Origin: Streptomyces sp. NBC_01244
Lineage (GTDB): Bacteria > Actinomycetota > Actinomycetes > Streptomycetales > Streptomycetaceae
Length of the DNA stretch: 64,000 nucleotides
Direction of reading: 5' to 3'
Assembly (NCBI RefSeq): GCF_035987325.1
Contig: NZ_CP108488.1
Span: forward strand, 7,316,001 to 7,380,000
Positions 1-6,572 of this stretch are shown one piece after another. Position numbers and translations under genes: made by a program. Positions within the stretch are counted from its first letter, which is position 1. The number at the start of each line of letters is the position of its first letter. Below the pieces are notes generated by a model. The model saw only the letters and a program-made list of their open reading frames with translations, did not search any database and had not been told where the DNA came from.

Positions 1-1
1 C

Positions 2-100
2 TGGCTCGACTGGCTCGGCGACCGGGGCGAGATCAAGAAGGGCCAGCTCAAGGCGGCCGACCTCTACACCAACGAGTTCAACGGACAAGGGAAGGGCTGA
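2..100 (+). CDS. C-terminal end of an ABC transporter substrate-binding protein (partial)
   Basis: Only the last 32 codons and the TGA stop lie in the window; the gene begins upstream. The readable tail (WLDWLGDRGEIKKGQLK, then ADLYTNEFN) looks like the C-terminus of nitrate/sulfonate/taurine-type (SsuA/TauA-like) binding proteins. It is followed 9 bases later by an ATPase and a permease of the same transporter class, so it is probably the periplasmic-type, lipid-anchored solute receptor of that system. The substrate cannot be read from this fragment. Confidence 0.7.
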   Translation, partial: WLDWLGDRGEIKKGQLKAADLYTNEFNGQGKG

Positions 101-109
101 CCGGCCGCC

Positions 110-925
110 ATGGCGAAGATCGTGTTCGACTCCGTGACGAAGACCTTCCCGACGAAGGACAAGAAGACCGAGTTCACCGCCCTCGACGGGATCGACCTGG
201 AGATCGGGTCCGGGGAGTTCGTGGTCGTCGTGGGCCCCAGCGGCTGCGGCAAGTCCACCCTCCTGGACCTGCTCGGCGGCCTGACCCCGCCCACCTCCGG
301 GCGGATCCTGCTCGACGGCAAGTCGGTCACCGGGCCGGGGCTCGACCGGGGCATCGTCTTCCAGCAGTACGCGCTGCTGCCGTGGCGCACCGCGCTGGGC
401 AACATCGAGTTCGGCCTGGAGGCCACCGGCGTCCCGCGCCGCCAACGAGCGTCGAGGGCCCGCGAGTTCCTGGATCTCGTCGGTCTCACCGGGTTCGAGG
501 ACCGGCACCCGCACGAACTGTCCGGCGGCATGCGCCAGCGGGTCGCCATCGCGCGCTCGCTCGCCTACGACCCGGACGTACTGCTGATGGACGAGCCGTT
601 CGCCGCGCTCGACGCGCAGACCCGCGAGTCCCTCCAGGACGAACTGCGCCGGATCTGGCAGAGCACCGGCAAGACGATCGTGTTCATCACGCACGGCATC
701 GAAGAGGCCGTGTACCTCGGGCAGCGGGTGGCCGTCATCACCTCCCGCCCCGGCCGGGTCAAGCAGGTCGTCCCGGTGTCGTTCGGCGACCGGGCCACCG
801 GGGCCACCGGTGAAGACCTGCGCTCCAGCCCGGAGTTCGCCCGCTACCGCCACGAGATCTGGACCCTGCTCCACGACGAGGTGGCCCGCGCCCAGCAACT
901 GGAGAAGGAGGAGGTCGCCGTATGA
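110..925 (+). CDS. ABC transporter ATP-binding protein, sulfonate/nitrate/taurine type
   Basis: A 271-residue cytoplasmic ATPase that powers import through the permease encoded next. Walker A is GPSGCGKST (about 42-50), the signature is LSGGMRQ (about 137-143), and Walker B is LLMDEPF (about 158-164), followed by the ALDAQTR D-loop and the switch His in FITHGIEEA. Length and motifs match the SsuB/TauB/NrtD family. ATG lies 9 bases after the binding-protein stop; the stop overlaps the permease start (ATGAG), indicating translational coupling. The downstream FMN monooxygenase suggests a sulfonate or similar organosulfur substrate, but that is inference. Confidence 0.93.
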   Translation: MAKIVFDSVTKTFPTKDKKTEFTALDGIDLEIGSGEFVVVVGPSGCGKSTLLDLLGGLTPPTSGRILLDGKSVTGPGLDRGIVFQQYALLPWRTALGNIEFGLEATGVPRRQRASRAREFLDLVGLTGFEDRHPHELSGGMRQRVAIARSLAYDPDVLLMDEPFAALDAQTRESLQDELRRIWQSTGKTIVFITHGIEEAVYLGQRVAVITSRPGRVKQVVPVSFGDRATGATGEDLRSSPEFARYRHEIWTLLHDEVARAQQLEKEEVAV

Positions 926-1842
926 GCACCACGGTGGAAGCGGCGGTGGAGGTAGAGGAGACAAGGGCGAAGGCGGAGGCCGAGGCCGAGGCCGAGGCCG
1001 TACGGGACCTCGCGCCCCCGGAGGTACGGACCCCCGCGCGGCCCCCCGTACGCCCGCCGGCCGCGGCCCTGGCGCGGCGCGTCCTGCGGGGGCTGCGGGC
1101 GGTCGCGCTGCGCTCCGCGGCGATCCTGGCCCTGCTGGCCCTGTGGGAGACGGCGCCGCGGCTGGGGCTGGTCGACGCGACGTTCCTGCCGCCGGTGAGC
1201 GAGGTGGCCAAGGCCTGGTGGGAGCTGCTGGGCAGCGGGCAGCTCGCCGAGCACAGCAAGGCCAGCCTGGCCCGCTCCTTCGGCGGATTCGGCATCGCGG
1301 TCGCCGTCGCGGTCCCGCTCGGGCTGCTGATCGGCTGGTACCGGCCGGTGGCGGCGCTGCTCGGGCCGCTGCTGGAGGTGTTCCGCAACACGGCGGCGCT
1401 CGCGCTGCTCCCGGTGTTCGTCCTGCTGCTGGGCATCGGGGAGACCTCGAAGGTCTCGATCGTCGTGTACGCCTGCGTCTGGCCGATCCTGCTGAACACC
1501 ATCAGCGCCGTGGGCAACGCCGATCCGACGCTGGTGAAACTGGCCCGCTCCATGGACCTGTCCACGCCGAAGCTGTTCCAGAAGGTGATCCTGCCGGCGT
1601 CGGTGCCGGTCATCTTCACCGGCATCCGGCTGGCGGGGGCCGTCTCCATCCTGGTCCTGGTCGCGGCCGAGATGATCGGCGCGAAGGCGGGCCTCGGCTA
1701 CCTGATCAACGCCTCGCAGTTCAACTTCGCGATCCCGCAGATGTACGCGGGCATCGTCACGATCTCCGCGATCGGCCTGGCCTTCAACCAGATCCTCGTC
1801 ACGATCGAACGCCGACTGAGCACGTGGCGCGTCCCGTCCTGA
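922..1842 (+). CDS. ABC transporter permease, sulfonate/nitrate/taurine type
   Basis: A 306-residue BPD_transp_1 permease (SsuC/TauC-like). An acidic and proline-rich N-terminal stretch (about 1-50) precedes about six hydrophobic segments. The EAA-like coupling segment is near the region reading LARSMDLSTPKLFQKVILPA (about 207-226), which docks on the ATPase. ATG overlaps the ATPase stop by 4 bases. The Ala/Glu-repeat tail (AKAEAEAEAEAV) is low complexity and probably not structured. The start could lie further in, but no better ribosome site is visible. Confidence 0.92.
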   Translation: MSTTVEAAVEVEETRAKAEAEAEAEAVRDLAPPEVRTPARPPVRPPAAALARRVLRGLRAVALRSAAILALLALWETAPRLGLVDATFLPPVSEVAKAWWELLGSGQLAEHSKASLARSFGGFGIAVAVAVPLGLLIGWYRPVAALLGPLLEVFRNTAALALLPVFVLLLGIGETSKVSIVVYACVWPILLNTISAVGNADPTLVKLARSMDLSTPKLFQKVILPASVPVIFTGIRLAGAVSILVLVAAEMIGAKAGLGYLINASQFNFAIPQMYAGIVTISAIGLAFNQILVTIERRLSTWRVPS

Positions 1843-1865
1843 GGCCCTGATCCACCGCCCGGCGG

Positions 1866-1934
1866 CCCCTGCGGCCGTCCGGCCCGCCACGACCACCCCT
1901 GCGGCCGTCCGGCCCGCCACGACCACCCCTGCGG
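1866..1934. repeat. 30-bp tandem direct repeat, 2.3 copies
   Basis: Two perfect 30-bp copies (1866-1895 and 1896-1925) and the first 9 bases of a third fill most of the gap between the permease stop and the monooxygenase ribosome site. Nothing suggests it is coding. It may be simple slippage or duplication in a spacer. Confidence 0.9.
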
Positions 1935-1969
1935 GCGCCGCGCGCCCGGATCCCAACCGAGGACACGAC

Positions 1970-3319
1970 ATGACCGCACCCCGGACCCTCCACCTCAACG
2001 CCTTCCTCATGAACGCCGGGCACCACGACGCCGCCTGGCGCCACCCGGCCAGCAGCCCCGAGCGGATCACCGATCTGCGCTACTTCCAGGAACTGGCCCG
2101 CACCGCCGAGCGCGGACGGCTCGACTCGATCTTCTTCGCCGACGGGGTCGCCCTCTGGGGCAAGGCCCGCTACAACGCCGTCGGCGGCTTCGAGCCGCTC
2201 ACCCTGCTCTCCGCGATCGCCGCCGTGACCGAGCACGTCGGGCTCATCGCCACCGTCTCCACCACCTTCAACGAGCCCTTCAACACCGCCCGGAAGTTCG
2301 CCTCCCTGGACCACATCAGCGGCGGCCGCGCCGGCTGGAACATCGTCACCTCCGGCAGCGTCGACGAGGCCCGCAACTTCAACCGGGACGAGCACCTGGA
2401 GCACAACCTCCGCTACGACCGCGCTCGCGAGTTCCTCGACGTGGCCACCAAACTCTGGGACAGCTGGGAGGACGACGCGATCGTTCTCGACAAGGAGAAC
2501 GGCATCTACGCCGACACCGACAAGCTCCACCCCGCCGCGCACCGCGGCGATTACTTCGGGGTCGCCGGACCGCTCAACGTGCCCCGCTCCCCGCAGGGCC
2601 ACCCGCTGCTCGTGCAGGCCGGATCCTCCGAGGACGGCAAGGAGTTCGCCGCCCAGTACGCGGAGGCCGTCTTCACCGCCCAGCAGACCCTCGCCGACGG
2701 GCAGACCTTCTACAAGGACCTCAAGTCCCGCCTCGCCAAGTACGGCCGCTCCGAGGACGAGCTGCTCGTCCTGCCCGGCATCGCCCCCGTCATCGGTTCC
2801 ACCGAGGCCGAGGCCAGGGCCCTGGAGCAGGAGCTCACCGAGCTCCAGATCCCCGAGTACGGCCTCGCCCAGCTCTCCAACATGCTGGGCGTGGACCTCA
2901 GCGGGCTGCCGCTGGACGGCGGGCTGCCCGAGCTGCCCGAGGAGCGGGACATCAACGGCAACAAGAGCCGCTTCACGCTCGTCGCCGAGCTCGCCCGCCG
3001 CGAGGGCCTCACCCTGCGCGAGCTGATCGCCCGCCTGGGCGCGGGCCGCGGCCACCGCGTCTTCGCGGGGACGCCCGAGCAGATCGCCGACCAGCTGGAG
3101 GAGTGGTTCACCCAGGGGGCCGCCGACGGCTTCAACATCATGGCTCCCGTACTCCCCACCGGGCTGACCGACTTCGTGGACCAGGTCGTGCCGATCCTCC
3201 AGCGCCGCGGGCTCTTCCGCACCGAGTACACCGGCCGCACCCTGCGCGAGAACTACGGGCTGGCCCGCCCCGCCAACCGCTACGCGTCAGCCGGAGCGGC
3301 TCCCGGGACCGGAGCGTGA
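1970..3319 (+). CDS. NtaA/DmoA-family FMN-dependent monooxygenase
   Basis: A 449-residue bacterial-luciferase-fold monooxygenase of the NtaA/SnaA/DmoA class, which uses FMNH2 from a partner reductase to oxidise small organosulfur or aminopolycarboxylate compounds. Family hallmarks are the N-terminal LNAFLMNAGHHDAAWRHP block, GGRAGWNIVTSGS (about 120) and the HRGDYFGVAGPLNVPRSPQG block (about 191-210). ATG is preceded by a GAGGA ribosome site. It sits after a sulfonate-type transporter, so desulfonation or thioether oxidation of the imported compound is the likely job; the substrate is not readable. The stop overlaps a decayed flavoprotein gene (GTGA). Confidence 0.9.
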   Translation: MTAPRTLHLNAFLMNAGHHDAAWRHPASSPERITDLRYFQELARTAERGRLDSIFFADGVALWGKARYNAVGGFEPLTLLSAIAAVTEHVGLIATVSTTFNEPFNTARKFASLDHISGGRAGWNIVTSGSVDEARNFNRDEHLEHNLRYDRAREFLDVATKLWDSWEDDAIVLDKENGIYADTDKLHPAAHRGDYFGVAGPLNVPRSPQGHPLLVQAGSSEDGKEFAAQYAEAVFTAQQTLADGQTFYKDLKSRLAKYGRSEDELLVLPGIAPVIGSTEAEARALEQELTELQIPEYGLAQLSNMLGVDLSGLPLDGGLPELPEERDINGNKSRFTLVAELARREGLTLRELIARLGAGRGHRVFAGTPEQIADQLEEWFTQGAADGFNIMAPVLPTGLTDFVDQVVPILQRRGLFRTEYTGRTLRENYGLARPANRYASAGAAPGTGA

Positions 3320-3918
3320 GCGAGCACGTCGCCGATGTGCTCGTCGTCGGCGGGGGCCCCGCCGCCGCCTGGGCCGCCCTCAAGGCGGCCGGGGCCGGGC
3401 TTCACCGGAGGCGGCAGCCACAACGCCGCCTGGGCGATGTCCTCCGGCAGCTGGGCGGGGGCCGGCGCGGCCCGGTACGCCCGCTCCCTCGGCTCGGGCC
3501 GGGCCGGGTCACCGGGGCCGGCGGGGCGGGCCTGCGGCCCACCGGGGGCGCCGGGTCCGCGGCCGGGCCCGGAGAGGCACGGGAACTCGTACGCCTCGTC
3601 CAGGAGCAAGTGCTGCCGTACGACAAGAACCACCTGCGGCGCGGCTCCGTGCTCACCGGCTCGCTCGGCGCCCTCGACGAGGTCTGGGCGCAGCTGCGCT
3701 CCCTCCGCGGGGAGGACGCCGGGCTCGTCAAGGTCCGCCAGGCGGCGGCCATGACGGCGCACGCCCGCTGGATGTACGCCTCCGCGCTGGCCCGCACCGA
3801 GAGCCGCGGAATGGCCCGCCGGCTCGACCACCCGGGGCAGGACCCGGCACAGCACCACCGGATCGTGACCGGCGGGCTCGACCGGGTGTGGACGCGGCCG
3901 GCGGAGCTGGTCGCATGA
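3316..3918 (+). pseudogene. Decayed FAD-binding flavoprotein (fumarate reductase/APS-reductase-like), internal deletion and frameshifts
   Basis: The GTG start overlaps the monooxygenase stop. The first 26 or so codons encode a clean FAD-binding Rossmann start (DVLVVGGGPAAAWAALKAA). At about 3393-3400 the reading jumps one frame into FTGGGSHNAAWAMSSGSWAG, a block that in full-length homologues lies far downstream near the end of the FAD domain. The frame then returns within about 3480-3570, giving LVQEQVLPYDKNHLRRGSV and the normal helical C-terminus ending in WTRPAELVA. Full-length relatives are around 550-600 residues, so roughly 400 codons are missing. An assembly collapse is the main alternative. 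The stop overlaps the next gene by ATGA, preserving the original operon layout. Confidence 0.8.
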
Positions 3919-4156
3919 TCGAACTGGTCTCGGCCGAGCGGTGCATCGCCCCCTCGGCCTCCGGCCTGGGGGGACCCCCGGCGACAAGTGCGTGGAGGTG
4001 TGCCCGACCGACGTCTTCGAGCGGGAACCGGAGGGGATCCCGCTGCTCGCCCGGCAGGAGGACTGCCAGACCTGCTTCCTGTGCGAGGCCAACTGCCCGG
4101 TGGACGCGCTGTTCGTGTCCCCGCTGACCCGTCCGGTCCCGGAGGACCCGGCCCGG
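3915..4156 (+). pseudogene. Broken 2x[4Fe-4S] ferredoxin partner of the flavoprotein
   Basis: Starts MIELVSAERCI, then a 32-base stretch (3951-3982) replaces the expected second cysteine codon and shifts the frame. The protein then continues in another frame as DKCVEVCPTDVFE and later CQTCFLCEANCPVDALF, the expected two [4Fe-4S] cysteine clusters. The tail ends abruptly at PVPEDPA, exactly where the oppositely oriented oxidoreductase begins, so the 3' end is probably lost as well. With the preceding pseudogene it forms a decayed flavoprotein/ferredoxin electron-transfer pair. Confidence 0.8.
3951..3982. repeat. Small GC-palindromic insertion inside the ferredoxin gene
   Basis: Thirty-two bases lie where three (one Cys codon) are expected, a net gain of 29. 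The stretch contains GGCCTCCGGCC and GGGGGGACCCCC, which form small hairpins. Similar short C-rich, GGGGGACCCCC-bearing segments are, as far as I recall, scattered in Streptomyces genomes, so this may be a dispersed miniature element. That origin is inference; the length and frame effect are read directly. Confidence 0.55.
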
Positions 4157-5077
4157 TCAGACGGTCAGGACGATCTTGCCGCGGGTGCGGCCCGTGGCGC
4201 TCAGTTCCCAGGCCCTCGCCGCTTCGGCGAGCGGCAGCGCGTGCGCGACGTCGACCGTGAGCCGGCCCTCGTCCGCGAGCTCGGCGAGGTAGGTCAGGTC
4301 GGCGGTGTCCGGGCGGACCCACAGCTGGTGCGCGCCCTGGGCGGCCGCGGTGTAGTCGGCGATGGACACCACCCGGTGCCGCTCCTTGACCAGGGACTGG
4401 AGCGCCGGGACGACGGCGTCGCCGAAGAAGTCCAGGGCGGCGTCCACCCCTTCGGGCGCCAGCTCGCGGACCCGGTCGGCGAAGCCCTCGCCGTACAGGA
4501 CCGGTTCAGCGCCCAGGGAGCGCAGGTAGTCGTGGTTGTGCGCGCCGGCCGTGCCGATGACGCGCAGGCCGAGCGCGACGGCGATCTGCACGCCGAGGGA
4601 ACCGGTGCCGCCGGCGGCGGAGTGGATGAGCACGGTCTCGCCGGCCTTGAGCCCCACGCGGGTCAGCGACTGGTAGGCGGTGAGCCCGGCCAGCGGGACG
4701 CCGGCGGCCTGCTCGAAGGTCAGCTCGCGCGGCTTGCGGGCGAGGGTGCGGACGGGCGCGGAGACCAGCTCGGCGTAAGTGCCCAGCTCCACCCACTCCT
4801 TGCGGACGTAGCCGTACACCTCGTCGCCGACGGCGTAGTCGAAGGTGTCCTCGCCGACCGCCTCGACGACGCCCGCGACGTCCCAGCCGGGTATGACCGG
4901 GTAGCGGACCTCGAGGATCGCGTCGAGGTATCCGGCGGCGAGCTTCCAGTCCACCGGATTCACCCCGGCGGCCCTGACGCGGACGAGGACCTCGCCCGGA
5001 CCGACCTTGGGCTCCGGAACCTCGGTGAGGGCGAGGACGTCAGGCGTTCCGTATGCGGTGTATGTGATTGCCTTCAT
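4157..5077 (-). CDS. NADP-dependent zinc-less alcohol dehydrogenase / quinone oxidoreductase family (MDR)
   Basis: A 306-residue medium-chain reductase. It has the GroES-like N-domain (MKAITYTAYGTPDVLAL, then GVNPVDWKLAAGYL) and the cofactor-binding block VLIHSAAGGTGSLGVQIA (about 144-161). No zinc-binding cysteines are seen, so it belongs to the quinone-oxidoreductase branch that reduces quinones or activated enones with NADPH. The start at 5077 is chosen because GGGAAG lies 6 bases upstream and MKAITYT is the family start; longer in-frame starts would add an unlikely proline/arginine leader. Physiological substrate unknown. Confidence 0.9.
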   Translation of the reverse strand: MKAITYTAYGTPDVLALTEVPEPKVGPGEVLVRVRAAGVNPVDWKLAAGYLDAILEVRYPVIPGWDVAGVVEAVGEDTFDYAVGDEVYGYVRKEWVELGTYAELVSAPVRTLARKPRELTFEQAAGVPLAGLTAYQSLTRVGLKAGETVLIHSAAGGTGSLGVQIAVALGLRVIGTAGAHNHDYLRSLGAEPVLYGEGFADRVRELAPEGVDAALDFFGDAVVPALQSLVKERHRVVSIADYTAAAQGAHQLWVRPDTADLTYLAELADEGRLTVDVAHALPLAEAARAWELSATGRTRGKIVLTV

Positions 5078-5188
5078 GATCTTCCCAACGGGCCGCCGGG
5101 GGAGCGTTGTTCCGGGGTTCGGTGCTCCTTCCCCGGAATGGCCGGTTCTCGGCGGAGGCCGCGGGCGGGGACGCTCAGGCAGGAACAC

Positions 5189-5917
5189 TCAGGCGGGCAG
5201 GGTGTTGCGGTGCGAGCTGCGCCGGGCCGCGCTGAACAGGGCCTGGATCTGCGCCCCGGACTGCTCCACGTCGTCGAGCGGGGAGGGGAAGGGGATCCGC
5301 ACGTCGCGGTGGCCGCGCCGTTCCTCCAGCCGCAGGGTGATGCCGTACCGGTCCATCGCGAGCGGCAGCGCGCGCAGGACGGCGGACCCGGCCGCCGGGT
5401 CCGCGGCCGGCTGCGGCCGGACCAGGCGCAGCAGGAGGGTGACCAGTTCGGCGTGGTCGTCGAGGAGGTGGGTGAGCATCCCGGCCTCGTAGAACGCGAG
5501 CGGGTCGGGGCGGGCCGCGTCGAGTTCGTCGAGCCCGACGTACGAGCGGGCGCCGTCGGGGGTCTCGAGGACGGCCCGGCCGAACTCCACACAGGTGGAG
5601 TCGGAGCCCCCGTCGGCCCCGTCGCCCCCGTCGGTGTAAGGGGTGAGCAGGCGGCCGACGAGGGTGACCCGGGCGCGCACGCGATCCCGTACGGGGGTGG
5701 GCGCGATGTCCGTGAACTCCATCCGGATCGCGGGGCGGTGCTCGGCGCAGCCGCCCGGCTCGGCGGGGTGCAGGTGCAGCCGGCCGAGGGGGTCGGTGCC
5801 GTCGAGGTGGCGGATCTCCGTGCGCCGGCCGTCGGTGACGACGGTCATGGAGTGGGCGGCGGCCAGGACGGACCGGACCCGCTCGGCGTCGGTGGGCAGC
5901 GGCAGGGGCAGGTGCAT
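5189..5917 (-). CDS. DUF2470 domain-containing protein, iron-box controlled
   Basis: A 242-residue soluble protein. The N-terminus (about 1-75) resembles the split-barrel leader of haem-utilisation proteins, and the C-terminal part (about 143-235) matches DUF2470 (LAFYEAGMLTHLLDDHAELV, then YGITLRLEERRGHRDVRIPF). DUF2470 proteins often accompany haem or iron handling. A near-perfect DmdR/IdeR-type iron box lies 40 bases upstream of the ATG, so it should be repressed when iron is plentiful. The gene stands alone. Exact biochemistry unknown. Confidence 0.85.
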   Translation of the reverse strand: MHLPLPLPTDAERVRSVLAAAHSMTVVTDGRRTEIRHLDGTDPLGRLHLHPAEPGGCAEHRPAIRMEFTDIAPTPVRDRVRARVTLVGRLLTPYTDGGDGADGGSDSTCVEFGRAVLETPDGARSYVGLDELDAARPDPLAFYEAGMLTHLLDDHAELVTLLLRLVRPQPAADPAAGSAVLRALPLAMDRYGITLRLEERRGHRDVRIPFPSPLDDVEQSGAQIQALFSAARRSSHRNTLPA

Positions 5918-5956
5918 GTGGATCTCCGTCGTCCCGAGTGGCGAGATGGCGCGTAC

Positions 5957-5975
5957 TTAGGTATGCCTAACCTAA
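5957..5975 (-). promoter_or_regulatory. DmdR/IdeR-type iron box
   Basis: On the minus strand the 19 bases read TTAGGTTAGGCATACCTAA, differing from the classical actinobacterial iron box (TTAGGTTAGGCTAACCTAA) only at positions 12-14. It sits 40 bases upstream of the DUF2470 gene start, where a promoter is expected. Confidence 0.85.
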
Positions 5976-6109
5976 CCTACTCGACGGGTGGGGGGTAGAC
6001 GGGGGCGGTCGGCGGGGTGACTCAGCTGCCTCGTGTCGGTGTTGGGCTGAACGGGTGAAACGCGAGAGGATGGGGGGATGCACATGAAGCGCAAGGCCGA
6101 GGCGGCCTG

Positions 6110-6505
6110 GTGAGCAGGTACGACGTCACCGACGAACAGTGGGAGGGGCTCGCGCAGGTGGTCCCCCTGCGGAGTCGCAACGAGTGGCCCTCCCGGGTGG
6201 ATCACCGCACGATCCCCACGGTTCCGGGGGCGTCCGCGGCGGAGCAGCGGCGCTTCGTGGTGATCCGGGTCCAGGTCTTCGCGGACGCGCGGGAGGTGGC
6301 GGAGTACCTGATCGCGCAGATCCCGGTGCTGCTGGACCTCACGGGCGCGGACGGCGAAGTGGCCAAGCGGATCCTGGACTTCAGCAGCGGCGTGGTCTTC
6401 GGGCTGGGCAGCGGCATGCACCGGGTCGACCGGAACGTCTTCCTGCTGGCGCCCGTCGGGACCGAGGTGGAGGGGATCGCGGCCGCGGCCGTCCCCCGAT
6501 CGTAG
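6110..6505 (+). CDS. SepF-like cell-division protein paralog
   Basis: A 131-residue protein of the SepF/DUF552 family, cytoplasmic proteins that bind FtsZ and membranes. The core reads FVVIRVQVFADAREVAEYLI, IPVLLDLTGADGEVAKRILDFSSGVVFGLGSGMHRVDRNVFLL, the usual dimeric SepF fold. It lacks the long N-terminal linker of the main SepF, so it is one of the short accessory paralogs Streptomyces carries. The GTG start overlaps the stop of a possible 11-codon leader ORF (MHMKRKAEAAW, 6078-6113), which could couple translation. A strong hairpin follows. Confidence 0.85.
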   Translation: MSRYDVTDEQWEGLAQVVPLRSRNEWPSRVDHRTIPTVPGASAAEQRRFVVIRVQVFADAREVAEYLIAQIPVLLDLTGADGEVAKRILDFSSGVVFGLGSGMHRVDRNVFLLAPVGTEVEGIAAAAVPRS

Positions 6506-6529
6506 GAAGGTCCCGAGGGCGGAACGGTT

Positions 6530-6554
6530 CGCCGGACCCACGGGGGGTCCGGCG
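6530..6554 (+). terminator. Rho-independent-like hairpin after the SepF-like gene
   Basis: Perfect 10-bp stem CGCCGGACCC / GGGTCCGGCG with a 5-base loop, 25 bases after the SepF-like stop and 18 bases before the next gene's ATG. There is no U-tract, as is usual in Streptomyces. Confidence 0.65.
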
Positions 6555-6572
6555 GGCCGTACCGTCCCGCGC

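Noticed and set aside
1866..1934. Tandem 30-bp repeat as a CRISPR array
   Set aside because: Copies are directly adjacent without spacers and there are no cas genes.
6078..6113. An 11-codon ORF before the SepF-like gene as a separate peptide gene
   Set aside because: Too short to judge; kept only as a note on possible translational coupling.
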